Assembly: GCF_006438915.1 (NCBI RefSeq)
Contig: NZ_RCZE01000005.1
Coordinates: 310,001 to 374,000 of the forward strand
Length of the DNA stretch: 64,000 nucleotides
Reading direction: 5' to 3'
From: Pseudomonas arsenicoxydans
Lineage (GTDB): Bacteria > Pseudomonadota > Gammaproteobacteria > Pseudomonadales > Pseudomonadaceae
The translations under genes and the position numbers were made by a program. Positions 56,269 through 64,000 of this stretch are shown in pieces. Position 1 is the first letter of the stretch. Each line of letters begins with the position of its first letter. The notes beneath the pieces are model-generated. The model worked only from the letters and a program-made list of their open reading frames with translations. It was not told where the DNA came from and did no database searches.

Positions 56269-56635
56269 ACGGGAATCAAGTTACCGAGGGCGTCCAAAGC
56301 GCACAAGCCGGCGGATTCTGGCGTAGTCGTAGGCAATGGCGCAAGGCGTTGTAGCTTTGCGGAAGTATCCTTAAACACCTTTAAACATGTGCTCAAATTT
56401 TAGACCGCCATCGCGGGCAAGCCACGCTCCCACAGGATCGGCGGTGATCAACAAAATTGGTGAATAGGGCATCGCAATGACGCCCGACTGGAAACAGGCG
56501 GCATTTCAGCCATTTTCTACGCTTTATTTGCAGCCGGACTTCCTGCTGCCGCCAGCCTTCTAGACTCATCGAATCAAGTGGAGCCACGCTCCGTGCGCTT
56601 TTCACTACGCTGATGAAAAACAAGGAAAAAATACC
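56269..56635. other. Intergenic region upstream of DUF6124 leader
   Basis: Non-coding sequence between divergent genes. It carries the probable DUF6124 promoter, a second copy of GCGCACAAGCCGGCG (56300-56314) inverted relative to 56213-56222, and one unpaired family B REP unit (56406-56437). No open frame here looks real. Confidence 0.6.
56406..56437. repeat. Solo REP unit, family B
   Basis: A single GCCATCGCGGGCAAGCCACG unit without an inverted partner, the only clear solo unit in the window. Confidence 0.8.
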
Positions 56636-57220
56636 TTGAAGCCTTCGGCAATCTGTTTCGCTGGCAGCGTGCTGTTTTCGGTGGGCGCTTCTGCCACCGG
56701 GATCCTTCCTCTCTTCGACCTGGATTTCACCCGGTCAGCCGATCAGACACTGAAAAAACTCAATATCAACGACGCGTGCATTGTGGCGGCGCCAGCCGCC
56801 GTAGCGTTCACCTATTGCCGGGAAGGCTCGACAACCTTGTGGAAGTATCAGGCTGTCGACCTCGAACAACAGGCGGCGATCCACGTGGGTGCCCGGCAGC
56901 CACAGATGGCGCTCGGGCAAATCAGCGTCCTGGAAGTCAACAGCGCGGCGTGCCTGCAGGAAATGGAGCCCGACACTAAACCGCCCCTGGTGAGCTGGGC
57001 GGTGCTCGGCCTGGTCGTACTGTTTTTGCTGATTGGCTTGCGATACACCTACAACGTCATCCGTCACCACTACGATCAACGCTCAGCGTTGTCGGATCCC
57101 TTCTGGCAACCACCGATCGAGCCTTTGCCGCCGGCGCACCATGCCATGGGCATGGCATTAGGTGCGTTTGCGGTCGCCGCTTTGCTGGCCATCGTTTATT
57201 GCTGCTGCGCCGTTATCTGA
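56636..57220 (+). CDS. Uncharacterised membrane protein
   Basis: A 194-residue protein starting at a TTG codon with AAGGA nine bases upstream (no in-frame ATG fits). Signal peptide or first TM at 1-22, a periplasmic domain with four Cys (DACIVAAPAAVAFTYC, AACLQEM), a TM helix at about 122-141 (VSWAVLGLVVLFLLIGLRY) and a second at about 172-192 ending CCCAVI. Not recognised. Two TM segments around a cytosolic loop suggest an inner-membrane protein. Confidence 0.6.
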   Translation: MKPSAICFAGSVLFSVGASATGILPLFDLDFTRSADQTLKKLNINDACIVAAPAAVAFTYCREGSTTLWKYQAVDLEQQAAIHVGARQPQMALGQISVLEVNSAACLQEMEPDTKPPLVSWAVLGLVVLFLLIGLRYTYNVIRHHYDQRSALSDPFWQPPIEPLPPAHHAMGMALGAFAVAALLAIVYCCCAVI

Positions 57221-57436
57221 CTTCGACTCCCCTCGCTGAACCCGCGCCCCGCAGGATGAAAATCCGCCTCTCCCAGTTTCAAAAACAACGATCGTCCGTA
57301 CCTCTGTGCGACAAGCCTTATCCCTCCCCGTGTTGCCGCAGTCATTCACGGGTGCGCAATCACTCGAGCCCTGTAAAAGCCCGCTATCCGTGGCCAACTA
57401 CCCGATGGTGTTGCTGCTGACCCTCCTGGGGTGGGG

Positions 57437-58420
57437 TTATTTGATGAGCCGTTTTTCCTTGGATGGCCTGTAGCCGAAATACGAGCTGTAGCACTTGCTG
57501 AAATGGCTCGGCGAAACAAACCCGCACGCCACCAGCACGTCCACCTGGGACAGTTCTGTGTGCTGCAAAAGCCGACGCGCCTCGGTGATGCGCAGTTCCA
57601 TGTAATAGCGCTGCGGCGTGGTGCCCAGTTGCTCTTTGAACAGGCGCTCCAGTTGCCGACGTGAACGGCCGGCGTAGACCGCCAGCTGTTCCAGCTCCAG
57701 CGGTTCTTCGAGGTTGGCGTCCATCAGCTTGACCACCTCGCGCAACGGCGCGCTGACGCAGATATTCTCCGCCGGTTTGATGCGCCGGTAGCGCGACTCT
57801 TCAAACGCCAGAATGTCCTCGATGCCCTCGACCAGGGCTTTGTCGTGCAGCGCTTTGATCCAGTCCAAAGCCATGTGGAAAGCCCCCGAAGGGCTGGACG
57901 CCGTGAGTCGATCCCGATCAATCACATAGGGTTCACTGGTGACCTGCGCCGCTTTGGAAACCTCCGCCAGTGCCGGCCGATGTTCGGGGTGAATGGCGCA
58001 ACGATAACCGTCCAGCAGGCCGGCGCTGCCGAGGAACCAGGCGCCATTCCACAGCCCGGCCAGGGTGACGCCGCGCTCAGCCGCCACTCTGAGCAGGTGG
58101 ACGAAATCATCGCCAGCCTTCAGCTCCGTGCGGTAGCCGCCACACACCACCAGCAGGTCCAACTGTTGAATCGCCGCGGCATCGAAACGCGCGTCAGGCC
58201 GGATCACCAGGCCAAGGTCACTGACCACCTCGCCGTCATGCAAGCCAAACGTTCGGGAAGCGAACAAGCCGGGCCGCAGCAAATTTGCGGTGACGATCGT
58301 ATCCAGTGCCTGGGTGAACGCTGGCAGCGAGAAGTGTTCGAGCAGCAAAAAACCTGTGCGCGTCATCGGCACAGGCTTGTCCGCAGGTTCGTTTAAATAG
58401 CGCAGGTTTTTACCCTTCAT
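57437..58420 (-). CDS. GlxA-type AraC-family regulator (DJ-1/PfpI sensor)
   Basis: A 327-residue regulator. The N-terminal DJ-1/PfpI-like domain (residues 20-180: LLLEHFSLPAFTQALDTI, LDLLVVCGGYRTEL, TLAGLWNGAWFLGSAGLLDG) lacks the catalytic Cys at the nucleophile elbow (Asn instead), as in CdhR/GbdR-like sensors. The AraC domain shows two HTH motifs near 230-320 (LEQLAVYAGRSRRQLERLF, QVDVLVACGFVSPSHFSKCY). Such regulators sense quaternary amines or amino acids. Start MKGKN is provisional. Target genes are not evident. Confidence 0.84.
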   Translation of the reverse strand: MKGKNLRYLNEPADKPVPMTRTGFLLLEHFSLPAFTQALDTIVTANLLRPGLFASRTFGLHDGEVVSDLGLVIRPDARFDAAAIQQLDLLVVCGGYRTELKAGDDFVHLLRVAAERGVTLAGLWNGAWFLGSAGLLDGYRCAIHPEHRPALAEVSKAAQVTSEPYVIDRDRLTASSPSGAFHMALDWIKALHDKALVEGIEDILAFEESRYRRIKPAENICVSAPLREVVKLMDANLEEPLELEQLAVYAGRSRRQLERLFKEQLGTTPQRYYMELRITEARRLLQHTELSQVDVLVACGFVSPSHFSKCYSSYFGYRPSKEKRLIK

Positions 58421-58654
58421 GCCGCCGCTGAATTGCCGTCGTTCGATCAATGTCCGACCCACTCGATTACGTTAACTACAGAATTCCAAACCAGCGGAGT
58501 CATTATGCGACAGATCAGGCGGGCTGGAAGCCGGCCGACGCCAGGTTGTCGATTGTGGATTAACTTGGCCAACGAACCGATGTGAAGAAAGTCGTCGCCA
58601 AATAGACACACACCCTGGGTTTCTTCAGCTGGCTTTGTGAAGGTATTTGCGGCC

Positions 58655-58963
58655 TCACTGGCTGACCACAATCTTCCCGATCATTTGCGGATGCAGCGCA
58701 CAAAAATACTCAAACTCCCCCGGCGTGTTGAACACCCAGGAAAAGCTGTCATTGGTATCCAGTGCCCCTGAGCGAAACACCTTGTGGGTTTCTGCCACCG
58801 TGTGCGGAATCTGGTCGTCATTTACCCACGTCACTTTGGTGCCCACGGCCACGTTCAAATCCTTGGGCCCGAACATGAACTCCTTGATATCGATTTTCAC
58901 TTCCTGAGCCCACACCGGCATGGACAGCATCAGACAAGCCAAGGCCAACAATTGCTTTTTCAT
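58655..58963 (-). CDS. Cupredoxin-domain periplasmic protein
   Basis: A 102-residue protein. Signal peptide 1-19 (LALACLMLSMPVWA-Q), then a plastocyanin/amicyanin-like domain with type 1 copper ligands His 54 (IPHTV), Cys 88, His 91 and Met 94 (YFCALHPQM). A small electron-transfer or copper-binding protein is expected. It lies 14 bases after the metallophosphoesterase gene on the same strand and is probably under the same ECF promoter. Confidence 0.88.
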   Translation of the reverse strand: MKKQLLALACLMLSMPVWAQEVKIDIKEFMFGPKDLNVAVGTKVTWVNDDQIPHTVAETHKVFRSGALDTNDSFSWVFNTPGEFEYFCALHPQMIGKIVVSQ

Positions 58964-58977
58964 CCGAGCGCCCTCCC

Positions 58978-59946
58978 TTAGACCAGTGTCGAATCGATCA
59001 GCGCCAGCGGATGATCACCCTGCGTCGCTCGCACATCGGTGATCCCCAGGTAATTGCGCAGCTGATCAGCCGCCACCGTCATCGGCCCAGGCGTGGGCGA
59101 CGCACCCGGCGCGGGTTGTGGATAAGCGGTGCCACGGGCGGTGTGAAAGGTGATGTTGCCTTCGACCTTCTGGATGACCTGGTGGATATGCCCGTTCAAC
59201 ACCGTCACCGAACCGTACTTACGCAGCATGGCAATCGCCTGATCGCCATCCTCGGTGCCCCAGCCCCACGGCTGATAAACCGTCCATAACGGGATGTGGG
59301 TAAACACCACGATGGGCGTGCTGCTGCTCACGGCGCGCAAATCGTCGGTCAGCCAGGCCAGTTGATCGGCGCCCAGGGTTGCTTCCCGGCCCGCCTGGAA
59401 ATTGAAGACATTCACCAACGCAATAAAATGCACGCCGTGGTCATCGAAGCTGTACCAGCCATTGCCTTTGGTGCCCTTGCCGTAACGCTCCAGGTAGAGC
59501 TTGCCGCCGCCCTCGTCGAGGGTGTCGTGTTCCCCCGGGACGTAGTGCACCGGGGACGGCAGGCCCTTGAGCAGTTGCGCGGCCGTGTCGAATTCCTCCG
59601 GTTTGGACAGGTGGGTGATGTCGCCGGTATGCAGGATCAGCGCCGGCGGTTTTGGCAGCGCGATGACTTTGTCGATCGCCACCTGCAAGGTCTTCACCGG
59701 TTCCGGATTGGCCTCCTTGTTGAAGCCGATGTGCGAGTCGCTGATCTGCACGAAGTGGAAGGTGCTGGCCAGTGCCTTGGGGTCGGAAACGTTGCCCGCG
59801 GCATCCAGGGCGAAGGCCCGGGGAATGCCGCCGCTCAGGGCCCAGATGACCCCCGCCCCGGCCCACGCCGAGCATTTCAACAGCGTCCGCCGGTCGGGGT
59901 TGAGCGGGCCGTCGGTGCGAAGCGGGTGTCTTGATTGAATGTCCAT
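58978..59946 (-). CDS. Tat-exported metallophosphoesterase
   Basis: A 322-residue protein. A Tat signal (DRRTLLKCSAWAGAGVIWAL, twin Arg 19-20) precedes a calcineurin-like phosphoesterase: DSHIG (Asp 70/His 72), GDITH, GEHD in place of GNHD, FTHIP and NGHIHQ. A dinuclear metal site folded before export fits the Tat route. First gene of the unit with the cupredoxin, divergent from the ECF sigma gene. A role in stress response is inferred from the promoter. Confidence 0.87.
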   Translation of the reverse strand: MDIQSRHPLRTDGPLNPDRRTLLKCSAWAGAGVIWALSGGIPRAFALDAAGNVSDPKALASTFHFVQISDSHIGFNKEANPEPVKTLQVAIDKVIALPKPPALILHTGDITHLSKPEEFDTAAQLLKGLPSPVHYVPGEHDTLDEGGGKLYLERYGKGTKGNGWYSFDDHGVHFIALVNVFNFQAGREATLGADQLAWLTDDLRAVSSSTPIVVFTHIPLWTVYQPWGWGTEDGDQAIAMLRKYGSVTVLNGHIHQVIQKVEGNITFHTARGTAYPQPAPGASPTPGPMTVAADQLRNYLGITDVRATQGDHPLALIDSTLV

Positions 59947-59992
59947 CGGTTTTCCCTCGCTGGCGAACTACAGTGATGGTGCTGACACGAGG

Positions 59993-60021
59993 TACAACCC
60001 GGCGGGACGGGACTTTATTCC
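59993..60021 (-). promoter_or_regulatory. Candidate ECF-type promoter for the metallophosphoesterase
   Basis: On the minus strand: GGAATAAA (60021-60014), 15 bases, GTTGTA (59998-59993), then about 46 bases to the metallophosphoesterase ATG. This matches the facing + strand promoter at 60047-60075 in both elements and spacing. Confidence 0.6.
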
Positions 60022-60046
60022 GGGTCGGAAAAATAATTTTTTCCAG

Positions 60047-60075
60047 GGAATAAAAGGCCGCGCAACACAGTTATA
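60047..60075 (+). promoter_or_regulatory. Candidate ECF-type autoregulatory promoter
   Basis: GGAATAAA (60047-60054), 15 bases, GTTATA (60070-60075), 25 bases before the sigma-factor ATG at 60101. The A/T palindrome GGAAAAATAATTTTTTCC lies between the two divergent promoters. Confidence 0.6.
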
Positions 60076-60100
60076 GAGGTGGGACAGTGCGGGAACCACT

Positions 60101-60613
60101 ATGAAGCGATTTGAGGAACTGTTTGCGCCCCACCTGGACGCGGCCTACAACCTCGCGCGCTGGCTCACCGGCAACGACAGCGCCGCGCGCGATGTCGTCC
60201 AGGAAAGTGCCCTGCGCGCCTTCCGGTTTTTACACCGCTTCGCCGACGGCAACGCCAAGGCCTGGTTCCTGACCATCGTGCGCAACGAAAGCTACACCTG
60301 GCTCAAGGCCTCGGCCGGGCATCATTGGGTGGCGATCGGCGATGAACTGTCTGAAGAGGACACCGCGCTGAGCCACAGCCAGACCCCGGAACTGCTGGCC
60401 ATTCACACGGAAAATGCGGCGCTCATCCAGCAAGCCCTGAGCGCTCTGCCGCCGGCGTTTCGTGAGGTGATTGTTCTGAAAGAACTCGAAGACCTGCCCT
60501 ACAAGGACATCGCCCTGGTGGTCGACATTCCCATCGGCACCGTCATGTCGAGACTGGCCCGGGCCCGAGCCATGCTCAAGCGCGAACTACTGAAGTTGCA
60601 CGATCATGAATGA
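60101..60613 (+). CDS. ECF-type RNA polymerase sigma factor
   Basis: A 170-residue sigma factor. Region 2 (LDAAYNLARWLTGNDSAARDVVQESALRAFRFL; NAKAWFLTIVRNESYTWL) and region 4 (ALPPAFREVIVLKELEDLPYKDIALVVDIPIGTVMSRLARAR) are intact. It overlaps the anti-sigma start by eight bases, so the two are coupled. It probably transcribes itself and the divergent metallophosphoesterase-cupredoxin unit from the paired promoters. The signal is not known. Confidence 0.9.
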   Translation: MKRFEELFAPHLDAAYNLARWLTGNDSAARDVVQESALRAFRFLHRFADGNAKAWFLTIVRNESYTWLKASAGHHWVAIGDELSEEDTALSHSQTPELLAIHTENAALIQQALSALPPAFREVIVLKELEDLPYKDIALVVDIPIGTVMSRLARARAMLKRELLKLHDHE

Positions 60614-61343
60614 ACTCGACTGCACGGTTTGCCAGACGTTGATGCATGGCTATCTGGACAAGGAACTTGACCCTGCGACGGCTGCGACGGTGGCTGGGCA
60701 TTTGGCGGTGTGCGCCGAGTGCGCGCGGTTGCATGATCAGGCAAGGTTGCTGATGCTCGGTGTGAAACGCCAGGTACCGTATTACGCGGCGCCGGCGTCG
60801 TTGACGGCCGGTGTGTTTCCGCCAAAGGCACCACCGCCCGGCATTTTCGAACGTTGGCGGACATGGTTCGCACCGGCGTTTTCAGCAGCGACTCTGGCCT
60901 TGGCAGTGGTGCTTTATGCGGCAACACCGGCCAGCGAACAATCGCTGATGGACGAGGCCGTTTCCAGCCATGTCCGCTCGTTGATGGGCGAGCATTTGAA
61001 CGATGTGGTGTCGTCCGACCGCCACACCGTGAAGCCTTGGTTCACCGGCAAACTCGACTTCTCGCCGCCGGTCGTCGATTATTCGGCACAAGGGTTTGTA
61101 CTGTTGGGGGGACGGTTGGATTACCTGCAACATCAGACCACGGCAGCCCTGAGTTATGGGCGGGCCAAGCACATTATCAACGTGTTTATCCTGCCCACGC
61201 CGGACGCGGACAAGCCGCAACAGAGCCAGGCGATTCGTGGCTTTAACGTGGTGTCCTGGCAAGCGAATCACATGCGGTTCGTGCTGGTGTCCGATCTGGA
61301 GAAAAGCGAGCTGGAGACGTTCAGCCTGTTGCTCAAACCTTAG
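60606..61343 (+). CDS. Zinc-finger anti-sigma factor
   Basis: A 245-residue protein. The ZAS zinc motif has His 32 and Cys 36/Cys 39 (GHLAVCAEC), with Cys 9 upstream in DCTVCQ; one TM helix lies at about 88-108 (WFAPAFSAATLALAVVLY), and a periplasmic C-terminal domain follows. It holds the sigma factor inactive at the membrane until a periplasmic or redox signal releases it. No regulated-proteolysis partner is adjacent. Confidence 0.88.
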   Translation: MNELDCTVCQTLMHGYLDKELDPATAATVAGHLAVCAECARLHDQARLLMLGVKRQVPYYAAPASLTAGVFPPKAPPPGIFERWRTWFAPAFSAATLALAVVLYAATPASEQSLMDEAVSSHVRSLMGEHLNDVVSSDRHTVKPWFTGKLDFSPPVVDYSAQGFVLLGGRLDYLQHQTTAALSYGRAKHIINVFILPTPDADKPQQSQAIRGFNVVSWQANHMRFVLVSDLEKSELETFSLLLKP

Positions 61344-61364
61344 AACACACACCACCCTGTGGGG

Positions 61365-62195
61365 TCAGTGCTGGCGCAGCCACTCGATAAACAGCGCAAA
61401 CAACTCCGACTGGGACCCGACTTCCAGCTTCAAATACAGGTTCTTGCGGTGCATGCGCACCGTCTCAGGCGAGATGCTCATCTGGCTGGCCGTGGATTTT
61501 ACCGAATGCCCCCGGAGCACCATGTGCGCCACTTCCCGCTCGCGCTCGGTCAGCACGTCGCAGCCAAAGTTTTCGAAGGCGGACTGCACGCGTTGCTTCA
61601 GATCGTCACTTTCAGTGACTGCACTTTGTGCCAGACCACGACGGCCAAACTCACTGATAAATTCCCGAACCAACGGCTCCACCGCGCGCAACAGGTTCAG
61701 CTGATCCGCCCGCAAGCTTTCCCCGCCAAACCCCTGAAACAGGCTGACCGAGACCTGGCTGTCGTGCCCCGTATCGATCAGGTAAAAACTGTCCTCCGAA
61801 CACCCGGCCTTCAAGTAATAAGTCTTGTAGTACTCGGTGTCGAAGAAGTTGTCCGGGGCGATTTCCTCCAAGTGATAAAACCCTTCGGCCAGGCCCTGCT
61901 CCACTGCCAGGCAAAACGGGTCGAGCAAGTAGCCACCGGAAAAATAGCGGTCGATGATCGAGTCCCGATACTGCTCCGGGATACCGCGCTGGTACAGCAA
62001 CTGCGGCGCGCGATCCTTGTGTTCGAGGCTGATCATTACCGATTCGATCGACACCAGATGCCCGAACGCCGACGCCAGGTAGTGCAGCGCATCAGGCGCG
62101 TCGACATGGGCGAATGCCTCGCGCATGTCGCCGTGCCATTTGTGCAAGGCCCCGAAGGGCAATGCGATCAGCGTATCGTCGTTGGGTTTGCTCAT
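61365..62195 (-). CDS. LuxR-family transcriptional regulator
   Basis: A 276-residue protein with a C-terminal LuxR HTH (LTEREREVAHMVLRGHSVKSTASQMSISPETVRMHRKNLYLKL-type, residues about 215-270). The N-terminal 200 residues (GHLVSIESVMISLEHKDR) resemble no autoinducer-binding domain seen clearly. It follows the aminotransferase gene on the same strand by 53 bases and probably regulates polyamine use. ATG 62195 is used; 19 upstream codons look spurious. Confidence 0.83.
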   Translation of the reverse strand: MSKPNDDTLIALPFGALHKWHGDMREAFAHVDAPDALHYLASAFGHLVSIESVMISLEHKDRAPQLLYQRGIPEQYRDSIIDRYFSGGYLLDPFCLAVEQGLAEGFYHLEEIAPDNFFDTEYYKTYYLKAGCSEDSFYLIDTGHDSQVSVSLFQGFGGESLRADQLNLLRAVEPLVREFISEFGRRGLAQSAVTESDDLKQRVQSAFENFGCDVLTEREREVAHMVLRGHSVKSTASQMSISPETVRMHRKNLYLKLEVGSQSELFALFIEWLRQH

Positions 62196-62248
62196 GCCCC
62201 GCAGTCTAGCGGGAGAACCGACGCCAGGTAACCGCCTATTGAGCGAAC

Positions 62249-63667
62249 TCATGGCCCGAAGTACTGGCCGCTTTTTTCAAGCTCGGCCGCCACTTCAAGA
62301 ATGCACACTCGCAGGATCTCGACGATTTCATCGACCTGGGCACACGTCAGGATCAGCGGCGGCGACATCACGTTGAGGTGCATGATCGGCCGCACCAGCA
62401 ACCCTCGAGCCTGCGCCCGGGAGTGAATCATCTCGCCAATATTGATCTCATCGGCGAACAACGCCTTGGTGCGTTTGTCGGCCACGAACTCCACGCAGGC
62501 CATGAACTTCTGGCAGCGCACATCGCCCACCAGTGGCAAGTCGCTGAGGGTTGCCAGCCTTTCTTCGAGGTAGGCGCCGACCACATCGACATGCGCCAGC
62601 AGGTTTTCGCGCTCGATGATCTCGATGTTTTTCAGCGCCGCCGTGCAGCACACCGGGTGGCCGCTGTAGGTGAAGCCGTGGGTAAAGCAGCGGCCCTTGC
62701 CGGGCTCGGCGATGACTTTCCAGATACGGTCGGAAAAGATGCACGCGCCCAATGGCAAATAAGCCGAAGTCAGGCCTTTGGCCGTGGTGATGATGTCCGG
62801 CTGCACATCGAACAGATCATAAGAGGCGAAGAATTTGCCCAGGCGCCCGAACGAAGTCACCACTTCATCGGCGACAAACAGAATGTCGTAGCGCTGGCAG
62901 ACTTCCCACATGCGTTTCAGGTAGCCCTTGGGCGGAATGATCACCCCGCCCGAGCCCATGATCGGCTCGGCAAAGAAGCCCGCGACCTTGTCGGCGCCGA
63001 TGGCCAGGATCTTGTCTTCGAACTCCTTGATCAGAAATTCGAGAAACTGCGCTTCGTCCATGCCGTCCGGTGCGCGGTACGGGTTCGGGTTGGAGACGTG
63101 GTGAATCCTGTCGTTGGCGTAATCGAATTCCGGCACGCGGTCGGCGGCCTTGTTGCCGATCGACATCGTCAGCGTGGTGGAGCCGTGATACGCGTTAAAC
63201 CGGGCGATGACGTGCTTCTTCTCCGGTTTGCCTCGGCAGTTCTGATAGTACTGAATCAGCCGGTACGCGGTGTCCACGGCGGTGGAGCCACCGGTGGTCA
63301 GGAACACATGATCGAGATCGCCCGGCGCCAGGCTGGCGAGTTTTTCGCACAACTGGATGGCGACGTTGTTGGACATGTCGGAAAACGGATTCGAATACGC
63401 CAGTTGCCGCACCTGATCGGCAATCGCCAGGGCCATTTCCTCGCGGCCCAAGCCGATGTTGGTGCACCACATGCCGCCGACCGCATCGAGAAAACGGTTG
63501 CCGTGAGCGTCGTAAATATAAGCGCCGTCACCGGCCACAATGTTCAGCGCGCCCTGTTCGGCGTGCTCGTCGAACACGTGGTAGCCGTGCATGTAGTGGG
63601 CTTTATCAGCCTTGATCAACTGGGCGTCATCAACCGCCGGCAGTGCTTTCAACGTTGGAGTAGCCAT
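62249..63667 (-). CDS. Class III aminotransferase, polyamine/omega-amino acid type
   Basis: A 472-residue PLP enzyme. HVFLTTGGSTAVDTAYRL, AYHGSTTLTMSIGN, LFVADEVVTSFGRLGKFFA (PLP Asp) and the Schiff-base Lys in TTAKGLTSAYLPLG identify class III. Similarity to SpuC-like putrescine/cadaverine:pyruvate aminotransferases is strong from memory; the adjacent polyamine-type binding protein supports this. Start MATPTLKALPAV is normal. Confidence 0.87.
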   Translation of the reverse strand: MATPTLKALPAVDDAQLIKADKAHYMHGYHVFDEHAEQGALNIVAGDGAYIYDAHGNRFLDAVGGMWCTNIGLGREEMALAIADQVRQLAYSNPFSDMSNNVAIQLCEKLASLAPGDLDHVFLTTGGSTAVDTAYRLIQYYQNCRGKPEKKHVIARFNAYHGSTTLTMSIGNKAADRVPEFDYANDRIHHVSNPNPYRAPDGMDEAQFLEFLIKEFEDKILAIGADKVAGFFAEPIMGSGGVIIPPKGYLKRMWEVCQRYDILFVADEVVTSFGRLGKFFASYDLFDVQPDIITTAKGLTSAYLPLGACIFSDRIWKVIAEPGKGRCFTHGFTYSGHPVCCTAALKNIEIIERENLLAHVDVVGAYLEERLATLSDLPLVGDVRCQKFMACVEFVADKRTKALFADEINIGEMIHSRAQARGLLVRPIMHLNVMSPPLILTCAQVDEIVEILRVCILEVAAELEKSGQYFGP

Positions 63668-63697
63668 ACAAAAACCTCAAGCCGAAGGGTTAAACGA

Positions 63698-64000
63698 TCA
63701 GATCCCGCTCTTCACCGTGCTCCAGACGCGGGTGATGGCGCGCATTTCCTTGGCGTCCTGAGTCTTTTGCGGAAACAGGCGCAGACGGGTTTCTTCATCG
63801 GGGTAAATCGCCGGATTGCTGCGCACATCGGCATTCAGCAACGGCGTGGCCGCCGCGTTGCTGTTGGCGTAGTGGATGTAATCGGTGACGTCCGCCATCA
63901 CTTGTGGCTGCATCAGGTACTCAAGGAACTTGTGTGCATTGGCCACGTGCGGCGCGTCGGCGGGGATGTACATGTTGTCGAACCAGATCAGCGAACCTTC
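63698..64000 (-). CDS. Polyamine ABC transporter substrate-binding protein, C-terminal part
   Basis: The window ends inside this gene. The visible 100 residues include SLIWFDNMYIPADAPHVANAHKFLEYLMQP-type PotD/SpuD C-terminus, ANSNAAATPLLNADVRSN and RAITRVWSTVKSGI. Full-length relatives are about 360 residues. The protein should bind putrescine or spermidine in the periplasm for an ABC importer whose other genes lie beyond the window. Confidence 0.85.
   Translation of the reverse strand, partial: EGSLIWFDNMYIPADAPHVANAHKFLEYLMQPQVMADVTDYIHYANSNAAATPLLNADVRSNPAIYPDEETRLRLFPQKTQDAKEMRAITRVWSTVKSGI

Noticed and set aside
57221..57436. Short frame between the membrane protein and GlxA-type regulator
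   Set aside because: No start signal, low-complexity Arg/Ser composition, and no recognisable similarity.
1..64000. tRNA, rRNA, insertion sequences or prophage genes
   Set aside because: None were seen on either strand by eye; a tRNAscan-SE and ISfinder search would confirm this.

Overview
This window looks like a stretch of chromosome from a fluorescent Pseudomonas (P. fluorescens group). The evidence is high-GC coding with strong G/C third positions, dense REP palindromes (24 intergenic loci of three sequence families), and gene pairs typical of the genus: ampR-ampC, selD-selU, gudP-gudD and a CtpM/TlpQ chemoreceptor pair. No transposase, prophage, integron, CRISPR array, rRNA or tRNA was seen. 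Apart from one truncated VOC-family remnant and the two genes cut by the window ends, the genes look intact.

Layout. 1-5.6 kb: end of yceH, a cupin plus an AroE-like dehydrogenase, three small proteins (one behind a hairpin that hides its ribosome binding site), an AI-2E/PerM permease and the U32-family protein TrhP. 5.8-11.4 kb: a divergent LysR/EamA pair, then a GntR-regulated D-glucarate module (gudP-gudD). 11.5-13.7 kb: divergent ampR and ampC. 13.9-24.5 kb: a DUF6124 protein, a DUF4174 protein, a TauE permease, lipoproteins, an aldo/keto reductase, DNA polymerase II, a CBS protein, a GST and an exported protein made of eight 13-residue repeats. 24.7-38.8 kb: FAD monooxygenase, a zinc-type HemB, PhzF, GST, histidine phosphatase, an SO_0444/ArsP-like permease, selD-selU, a quinone oxidoreductase, XapX, AraC, metallothionein, a DUF606 pair and LysR.

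38.9-49.2 kb is a sensory block: a CtpM-like chemoreceptor, a transporter, a TlpQ-like chemoreceptor, and a BqsPQRS-like PepSY/two-component operon, followed by a patatin-like protein and QueD. From memory this matches the order in P. aeruginosa PAO1 around PA2652-PA2666. 49.4-56 kb holds an Asp-nucleophile alpha/beta hydrolase, cytosine deaminase, a DapF-fold protein with both catalytic cysteines replaced by serine, an MFS transporter, a stand-alone PheS-like enzyme with its own FDX-ACB domain, and a second DUF6124 gene behind a highly structured leader. 56.6-64 kb holds a membrane protein of unknown role, a GlxA-type AraC regulator, an ECF sigma/anti-sigma pair divergent from a Tat metallophosphoesterase and a cupredoxin, and a polyamine-type aminotransferase/ABC/LuxR cluster cut by the window end.

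The most promising observations are: (1) the DUF6124 leader, with three hairpins whose loops carry complementary UUAGUAG/CUACUA sequences; (2) the free-standing PheS-FDX-ACB paralog; (3) two divergent, near-identical ECF-type promoters that tie the sigma factor to the metallophosphoesterase-cupredoxin unit; (4) the Cys-to-Ser DapF homolog; (5) the hairpin that sequesters the ribosome binding site at 2841-2870. All family assignments are from memory of the families and visible motifs; no searches were run.
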